Source: Actinomycetes bacterium
GTDB lineage: Bacteria; Actinomycetota; Actinomycetes; Actinomycetales; Cellulomonadaceae
Direction: 5' to 3'
NCBI GenBank assembly: GCA_023388235.1
Contig: JAEWGQ010000167.1
Location: 1-9,319 of the forward strand
Length of the DNA: 9,319 bases
Shown here: one piece after another, positions 5,236 to 9,319 of the stretch
How positions within the stretch are numbered: the stretch's first letter is position 1
How the letters are laid out: the number at the start of each line of letters is the position of its first letter
Program-made: the position numbers and the translations under genes
The notes under the pieces: model-generated
What the model was told of the DNA's origin: nothing
The model's database searches: none
Seen by the model: only the letters and a program-made list of their open reading frames with translations

Positions 5236-6648
5236 TCAGGCGGCCGGAGGCCGGCGCCGCACGAGCGCCGTCACGCCGTAGATCCCGACGACGACGGCCA
5301 CCAGCACCCCGGTGGACAGCAGCTGGCCGCGCGCCGTCCCGTCCGCGAGCATCAGGACCACCAGGCCCGCGAGCGCCGCGAGCGTCGCCCACGTCAGCCA
5401 CGGGTACCCCCACATCCGCACGGGCAGCGCCTCGCCGCGGGCGCGGGCCTGCGCCTCGAGCCGGGGCCGCAGCCGCAGCTGGGCCACCGCCACCAGCACC
5501 CACACCACCAGCAGCGCCGCGCCCACCGCGTTGAGCAGCAGCCCCAGCAGCGTGTCCGGCAGCGCCCAGTTCAGGCCGACCGCCACCACGCCGAACGCCA
5601 CGGACACCAGCACCGCGACCCACGGCACGCCGCGCCCCGACACCCGGCGCAGCACCTGCGGCGCGTCGCCGCGGCCCGCGAGCGAGAACGCCATGCGGGA
5701 CGTGCCGTACACGTTGGCGTTGAACGCCGACAGCAGGGCGATCACGACGACCGCCTCCATCAGCCGCGCCGCCCCGGGCAGGCCGGCCACGTCGAGCACG
5801 GCGACGAACGGCCCCTCCTGCAGCACCGGCGCGTCCCACGGCAGCACCAGCACCATGATCGCGACGGAGCCGACGTAGAACAGCAGGATGCGCCACAGGA
5901 TGGTGCGGACCGCCCGGCCGACGGCGCGCTGCGGCTCGTCCGCCTCGGCCGCCGCGATGGTCACGATCTCGATGCCGCCGAACGCGAACACGACCACCAG
6001 CAGCCCGGCCGCGATCCCGCCGACGCCCTCCGGGGCGAACCCGCCGTGCCCCAGCAGGTTCGTCGTGCCCACCGGGTCCGTCCCGGGCAACCAGCCCAGC
6101 ACCAGGAGCACGCCGAGCACGAGGAACACCACGATCGCCGCGACCTTGATCAGCGCGAACCAGAACTCCGCCTCGCCGAAGCCCCGCACCCCCGCGAGGT
6201 TCACGGCGGCGAACAGCGCCACGAACACCAGCGCCACCAGCCACTGCGGCACGCCCGGCACCCAGCCGGTCACGATGCGCGCGACGCCGGTGATCTCGGC
6301 GCCGAGCACCATGATCAGCGTGAACCAGTACAGCCAGCCGAGCGTGAAGCCCGCCCACCGCCCGAGCGCCGCCTCCGCGTAGACCGAGAACGAGCCGCTC
6401 GCCGGCACCGCCGCGGCCATCTCCGCGAGCATCCGCATGACGAGCACGACCAGCACGCCGGCGATGGCGTACGACACCAGGACGGCGGGGCCCGCGGTGG
6501 CGATGCCGACGCCGCTGCCCAGGAACAGCCCGGCCCCGATCGCCGAGCCGAGGCCCATCATCGTCAGGTGCCGGGGCCGCAGCCCGTGCCGCAGGTGGTC
6601 GTCGTCGGTGTCGATCGGGAGGGCGGGGGGCGTCGAGGTGCGCGGCAT
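5236..6648 (-). CDS. APC-superfamily amino acid permease (GabP/AAT-like)
   Basis: This 470-residue transporter has about 12 hydrophobic segments. It opens with a short hydrophilic N-terminus and a first helix carrying GLGSAIGAGLFLGSG (32-46), the APC motif that binds the substrate amino and carboxyl groups. MRMLAEMAAAVPASGSFSVYA (71-91) follows and strongly resembles GabP and related proton-coupled amino acid importers (MRMLAEMAVATPDTGSFS). FGGIEIVTIAAAEADEP (223-239) is the usual sixth-helix signature. Substrate within the AAT group (GABA, proline, aromatic, basic and others) cannot be told by eye. The ATG at 6648 has GGAAG 4 nt upstream and gives the usual N-terminus. An upstream in-frame GTG at 6684 falls inside a -10-like box and is less likely. 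It is convergent with lysE, with a single base between the two stop codons. Confidence 0.9.
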   Translation of the reverse strand: MPRTSTPPALPIDTDDDHLRHGLRPRHLTMMGLGSAIGAGLFLGSGVGIATAGPAVLVSYAIAGVLVVLVMRMLAEMAAAVPASGSFSVYAEAALGRWAGFTLGWLYWFTLIMVLGAEITGVARIVTGWVPGVPQWLVALVFVALFAAVNLAGVRGFGEAEFWFALIKVAAIVVFLVLGVLLVLGWLPGTDPVGTTNLLGHGGFAPEGVGGIAAGLLVVVFAFGGIEIVTIAAAEADEPQRAVGRAVRTILWRILLFYVGSVAIMVLVLPWDAPVLQEGPFVAVLDVAGLPGAARLMEAVVVIALLSAFNANVYGTSRMAFSLAGRGDAPQVLRRVSGRGVPWVAVLVSVAFGVVAVGLNWALPDTLLGLLLNAVGAALLVVWVLVAVAQLRLRPRLEAQARARGEALPVRMWGYPWLTWATLAALAGLVVLMLADGTARGQLLSTGVLVAVVVGIYGVTALVRRRPPAA

Positions 6649-6682
6649 GGTGCTTCCGGTTCGGGTGGTGCGGGCGGCGCCC

Positions 6683-6688
6683 ACGGTA
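6683..6688 (-). promoter_or_regulatory. Possible -10 box of the amino acid permease
   Basis: TACCGT on the minus strand, ending 34 nt before the ATG at 6648 (5' leader of roughly 28 nt), matches TAnnnT and is the same hexamer as the lysE -10. No -35 match is visible. The 84-nt gap (6649-6732) after the methyltransferase gene makes a separate promoter reasonable. Confidence 0.35.
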
Positions 6689-6732
6689 GCGGCTCCGCGG
6701 GGCCGGGCCCGCTGCGGTTCCGTGCGGGGACG

Positions 6733-7563
6733 TCAGCCGCGCACGCGCGTCGCCCAGAACGCGACGGCGGCCGCCGCCGCCACGTTGAGCGAGTCCACCC
6801 CTCCGGCCATGGGGATCCGCACCGTCAGGTCGGCCGCCGCGACGGTCGCCGGCTTGAGCCCGTCCCCCTCGGCGCCGAGCACCAGGGCCAGGCGCTCGGG
6901 CGGGTCGGCCTCCAGGGCGTCCAGGGGCACCGAGTCGTCGGACAGCGCGAGCGCCGCGGTGACGAACCCGGCCTCCCGCAGCAGCCCGATGCCGTCCGGC
7001 CACGGGTCGACGCGCGTCCACGGGACCTGGAACACCGTGCCCATCGACACGCGCACCGAGCGCCGGTACAGCGGGTCGGCGCAGCGCGGCGTCACCAGCA
7101 CGGCGTCCACCCCGATCGCGGCCGCCGACCGGAACGCGGCGCCGACGTTCGTGTGGTCGACGACGTCCTCGAGCACGGCGACGCGGCGCGCCCCGGCGAG
7201 CACCGAGGCGACGGACGGCAGCGGCGGGCGGTGCATGGCCGCGAGCGCCCCACGGTGCACGTGGAAGCCGGTGATCGCCTCGAGCACCGCCGGTTCCGCG
7301 ACGTACACCCGCACCGGCGGGCCGTCGGGGTCGCGCGACGTGAGCATGGCCTCCAGGTCCGGCAGCCAGCGCGGGGACACCAGCACGGACCGGGGCCGGT
7401 GGCCCGCGGCGAGCGCCCGGCCGAGCACCGTCGAGCTCTCCGCGATGTACAGGCCCCGGGCGGGTTCGTGCCGCGAGCGCAGCGCCACGTCCGTCAGGGA
7501 CACGTAGTCGGCGAGCCGCTCGTCGGCGGGGTCGGACAGCGGGACGACGTCGAGCGCGGGCAC
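6733..7563 (-). CDS. SpoU/TrmH-family RNA 2'-O-ribose methyltransferase
   Basis: This is a 276-residue SPOUT-class enzyme that would methylate a ribose 2'-OH in tRNA or rRNA using S-adenosylmethionine. The N-terminal part (to about 115) looks like a substrate-binding domain of the SpoU_sub_bind type. The C-terminal trefoil-knot domain carries all three family motifs: motif 1 HTNVGAAFRSAAAIGVDAV (137-155), with N139 and the likely catalytic R145; motif 2 LVLGAEGDGL (227-236); and motif 3 IPMAGGVDSLNVAAAAAVAF (250-269), with SLN at 258-260. RVSMG (171-175) is also typical. The RNA target cannot be read from the sequence. The start is a GTG at 7563, one base after the TGA of the M20D gene, so translation is probably coupled. 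Confidence 0.92.
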   Translation of the reverse strand: MPALDVVPLSDPADERLADYVSLTDVALRSRHEPARGLYIAESSTVLGRALAAGHRPRSVLVSPRWLPDLEAMLTSRDPDGPPVRVYVAEPAVLEAITGFHVHRGALAAMHRPPLPSVASVLAGARRVAVLEDVVDHTNVGAAFRSAAAIGVDAVLVTPRCADPLYRRSVRVSMGTVFQVPWTRVDPWPDGIGLLREAGFVTAALALSDDSVPLDALEADPPERLALVLGAEGDGLKPATVAAADLTVRIPMAGGVDSLNVAAAAAVAFWATRVRG

Positions 7564-7564
7564 G

Positions 7565-8899
7565 TCAGGCGAGGAGCTCGAGCGCGGCGGCGACCAGCAG
7601 GCGGCGGCCGGTGGCGATGGTGGGCACGTCCAGCGGCGCGAACTGGGCGGTGTGGTTCCCGGGGACGTCCGGCGAGAACCCGGACGCGTACCCGTCGGGG
7701 AACAGGGCCGGGTCCATGCCGCCGAAGAACCAGAACGCGTACGGCACGGGGTCGCCGGGGTACCGGCCCTGCGGCAGCCCGTACTCGGAGAAGTCCTCCG
7801 AGCCCATGAGCGGCTCGGCGAGGCGCACCGCGCCCTCGGGCATGACGGCGCGCTGCGCGGCCATCACGCGGTCCACCACCGCGGCGGTGTTCACGGTCGC
7901 GGGCGGGTTCTCCCGCATCCCGATGGTCGGCGGCTGCGGGCAGCCCGCGGCGGCGGCCTCGGCCTCGACGACCCGGCGCACCGCGGCGACCGCCCGCTCC
8001 ATCGACGCGTCCGAGCGGGCGCGCAGGTTGACGGTGAACGTGGCGGTGTCCGGGATGATGTTCGACTTCGTGCCGGCGTGGAACGTGCCGACGGTGACGA
8101 CGACGGGGTCCTCCGCGGAGGTCTCGCGGGACACGATGGCCTGCAGCCGGGTGACGGCGTACGCGGCCGTCAGCACCGGGTCGACCGTGACGTGCGGCCG
8201 GGAGCCGTGCCCGCCGCGGCCGTGCACCGTGACGTCCAGGGTGCAGGCGGCGGCCATGAGCAGGCCGCGGGAGTGGTTCGCGACCCCGGCGGGCAGCGGG
8301 CCGACGTGCTGGCCGAGCGCCACGTCGGGCTTCGGGAACCGGGTGAACAGGCCGTCCTCGAGCATCGCGCGCGCGCCGGCCGCGGTCTCCTCCGCCGGCT
8401 GGCCGACGACGAGCAGCGTGCCGCGCCACGCGTCCCGGGCGCCGGCGAGCACGTCGACCGCCGCGGCGAGCGCCGTGACGTGCATGTCGTGCCCGCAGGC
8501 GTGCATCGTCGGGACGCTCTCGCCGTCCGGGTTCACGTCGGTGTGCCGGCTCGCGTAGGGCAGCCCGGTCTCCTCGCGCACGGGGAGCCCGTCCATGTCG
8601 GCGCGCAGCATCACGACCGGTCCGTCGCCGTTGCGCAGCAGGCCCACGACGCCGGTGCCGCCGACGCCCTCGGTGACCTCGAGCCCGGACGCCCGCAGCT
8701 CCGCGGCGAGCGCGGCGGCCGTGCGGTGCTCGCGCCCGGACAGCTCGGGGTGCGCGTGCAGGTCGCGGTACAGGTCCCGCCAGTGCGCGTCGCGCGGGTC
8801 GGCGGCGTCCAGCACGCGCCGGGCACGCTCCGCGCGCGCTGCGGAGGGCGCGCCGCCGGTCGGGCTGTCGGGCGAGGTCGTGGGGGCGTCGTGCGCCAT
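7565..8899 (-). CDS. M20D-family metal-dependent amidohydrolase
   Basis: This 444-residue enzyme belongs to the M20D peptidase/amidohydrolase group (N-acyl-amino acid, hippurate or auxin-conjugate hydrolases), which cleave an amide bond and release a free amino acid. The expected metal ligands are present: C135 and H137 in MHACGHDMH, E171 in GQPAEET, H198 in GQHVG and H416 in GNHTAQF. HAHPELSGREHRTA (48-61), ADMDGLPV (100-107), GRGGHGSRPH (227-236, in the dimerisation lid domain) and GSEDFSEYG (366-374) are further landmarks. There is no signal peptide, so it is probably cytosolic. The ATG at 8899 is chosen because GGGAAGGGA lies 9 nt upstream and because the first 25 residues form only a short Pro/Ser/Ala-rich lead. 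The natural substrate is not determinable. Release of amino acids would suit the nearby transporters, though that link is inferred. Confidence 0.9.
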   Translation of the reverse strand: MAHDAPTTSPDSPTGGAPSAARAERARRVLDAADPRDAHWRDLYRDLHAHPELSGREHRTAAALAAELRASGLEVTEGVGGTGVVGLLRNGDGPVVMLRADMDGLPVREETGLPYASRHTDVNPDGESVPTMHACGHDMHVTALAAAVDVLAGARDAWRGTLLVVGQPAEETAAGARAMLEDGLFTRFPKPDVALGQHVGPLPAGVANHSRGLLMAAACTLDVTVHGRGGHGSRPHVTVDPVLTAAYAVTRLQAIVSRETSAEDPVVVTVGTFHAGTKSNIIPDTATFTVNLRARSDASMERAVAAVRRVVEAEAAAAGCPQPPTIGMRENPPATVNTAAVVDRVMAAQRAVMPEGAVRLAEPLMGSEDFSEYGLPQGRYPGDPVPYAFWFFGGMDPALFPDGYASGFSPDVPGNHTAQFAPLDVPTIATGRRLLVAAALELLA

Positions 8900-8908
8900 G
8901 CGGCGGGG

Positions 8909-8917
8909 TCCCTTCCC
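8909..8917 (-). promoter_or_regulatory. Ribosome binding site of the M20D gene
   Basis: On the minus strand GGGAAGGGA ends 9 nt before the ATG at 8899. The open frame continues about 290 nt further upstream, but that extension crosses the divergent regulator gene, so this site sets the start. Confidence 0.55.
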
Positions 8918-8938
8918 AGGTCGGCGGTCGGCCCTGGC

Positions 8939-8944
8939 ACGGTA
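8939..8944 (-). promoter_or_regulatory. Possible -10 box of the M20D-methyltransferase operon
   Basis: TACCGT on the minus strand lies 39 nt before the ATG at 8899, which allows a leader of about 32 nt containing the ribosome site. It is the third copy of this hexamer at a promoter position in the window. No convincing -35 box is seen. Confidence 0.4.
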
Positions 8945-8983
8945 CCCCGCCGCCTCCCCCTGCGGCCGGGCCGTCCGCGCCCC

Positions 8984-8989
8984 TACGAT
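8984..8989 (+). promoter_or_regulatory. Leaderless -10 box of the SARP-type regulator
   Basis: TACGAT matches the TAnnnT consensus and ends exactly 6 nt before the ATG at 8996, the same geometry as at lysE. No ribosome binding site precedes the ATG, which fits a leaderless transcript. No clear -35 match is visible in the GC-rich sequence upstream. Confidence 0.5.
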
Positions 8990-8995
8990 CGGGCC

Positions 8996-9319
8996 ATGCG
9001 GTACGGGGTCCTGGGTCCCGTGGAGCTCGTGACCGCGCACGGGGCCGACCCCGTCCGCGGCAGCCGCCAGCGCGCCCTCCTGGCGGTGCTGCTCGCGCAC
9101 CGCGGTGCGGCCGTCCCGCGCGAGCGCCTGATCGCGGCGCTGTGGCCCGACGGGCCGCCGCCCAGCGCCGAGCACACCCTGCACTCGCACGCGTCGCGGG
9201 TGCGGGCGCTCGTGGGGCCGGACCTGCGCGCGGTGCCCGGCGGGTACCGGCTGGACCCGCAGGACCTCGACGCCGACCGGTTCGACCGGGCCGTCCGCGA
9301 CGCCGCGCGCACCGCGGCC
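8996..9319 (+). CDS. SARP/AfsR-type transcriptional regulator, N-terminal part only
   Basis: The frame from ATG 8996 is open for 108 codons to the right edge. It encodes the OmpR-type winged helix-turn-helix found at the start of SARP and AfsR proteins: MRYGVLGPVEL, then GSRQRALLAVLLAHRGAAVPRERLIAALWPDGPPPSAEHTL in two blocks (22-62), then SRVRALVG (67-74) and PGGYRLDPQDLDADRFDRAV (81-100). The last block is the usual junction to the bacterial transcriptional activator (BTAD) domain. Such proteins activate antibiotic, secondary-metabolite or other specialised genes in actinomycetes. The missing part would tell a small SARP from a large AfsR-like protein with NB-ARC and TPR domains. It is divergent from the M20D gene, with 96 nt between the starts. 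Its targets are not visible here. Confidence 0.85.
   Translation, partial: MRYGVLGPVELVTAHGADPVRGSRQRALLAVLLAHRGAAVPRERLIAALWPDGPPPSAEHTLHSHASRVRALVGPDLRAVPGGYRLDPQDLDADRFDRAVRDAARTAA

Noticed and set aside
6696..6711. GCGGG-N6-CCCGC hairpin between the methyltransferase and permease genes
   Set aside because: Short pure-GC stem without a T-tract. Too likely by chance to call a terminator.
6046..7809. Plus-strand frame of 587 codons opposite the permease and methyltransferase genes
   Set aside because: It is rich in H, R, G, D and Q, with no domain, and is the complement of two convincing coding regions.
8900..9190. N-terminal extension of the M20D frame up to 9190
   Set aside because: It runs antisense across the SARP gene and promoter, its composition is unlike the M20 protein, and a ribosome site supports the ATG at 8899.

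Overview
The window is very GC-rich (third codon positions almost always G or C, frequent GTG starts, apparently leaderless promoters). This points to a high-GC actinobacterium. A Cellulomonas-like member of the Micrococcales would fit, but that is a judgement from base composition and gene style, not a placement. I see no RNA genes, insertion sequences, integrases, CRISPR arrays or long repeats. Genes are tightly packed, with ten loci in 9.3 kb, two of them cut by the window edges.

Layout. (1) Positions 1-4434, all on the minus strand and read from right to left: a YtrA-type GntR repressor, an ABC ATPase and an ABC-2 permease joined by two GTGA overlaps; then, 5 nt later, a LysR-family regulator of the LysG/ArgP type; then, after 92-93 nt, a FucO-like iron-dependent lactaldehyde reductase; then a hexapeptide-repeat protein that runs off the left edge. 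(2) Positions 4435-4619: a regulatory region between divergent genes. It holds a 9-bp inverted repeat at the GntR promoter and two inverted repeats placed as expected for a LysR-type activator in front of lysE. (3) Positions 4620-5234, plus strand: a LysE/ArgO-type basic amino acid exporter. (4) Positions 5236-8899, minus strand: an M20D amidohydrolase, a SpoU/TrmH-type RNA methyltransferase one base behind it, and an APC-family amino acid permease whose stop codon lies one base from the lysE stop. (5) Position 8996 to the right edge, plus strand: the start of a SARP/AfsR-type regulator.

How the genes may work together. LysG and LysE form a known pair in which LysG senses basic amino acids and activates the exporter gene. 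The two genes are usually adjacent and divergent. Here they keep their divergent orientation, but a three-gene GntR-ABC cassette of about 1.9 kb sits between them. lysG appears to have become the fourth gene of the cassette operon, while lysE keeps what look like LysR-type binding sites. A basic amino acid exporter, an amino acid importer and an M20D hydrolase that could release amino acids from N-acylated or amide conjugates give the middle of the window an amino acid theme. The ABC cassette resembles systems that respond to envelope-active antibiotics or export peptides. Most of the rest is ordinary chromosomal gene content. The lysG-cassette-lysE arrangement and its control region are the parts most worth checking.
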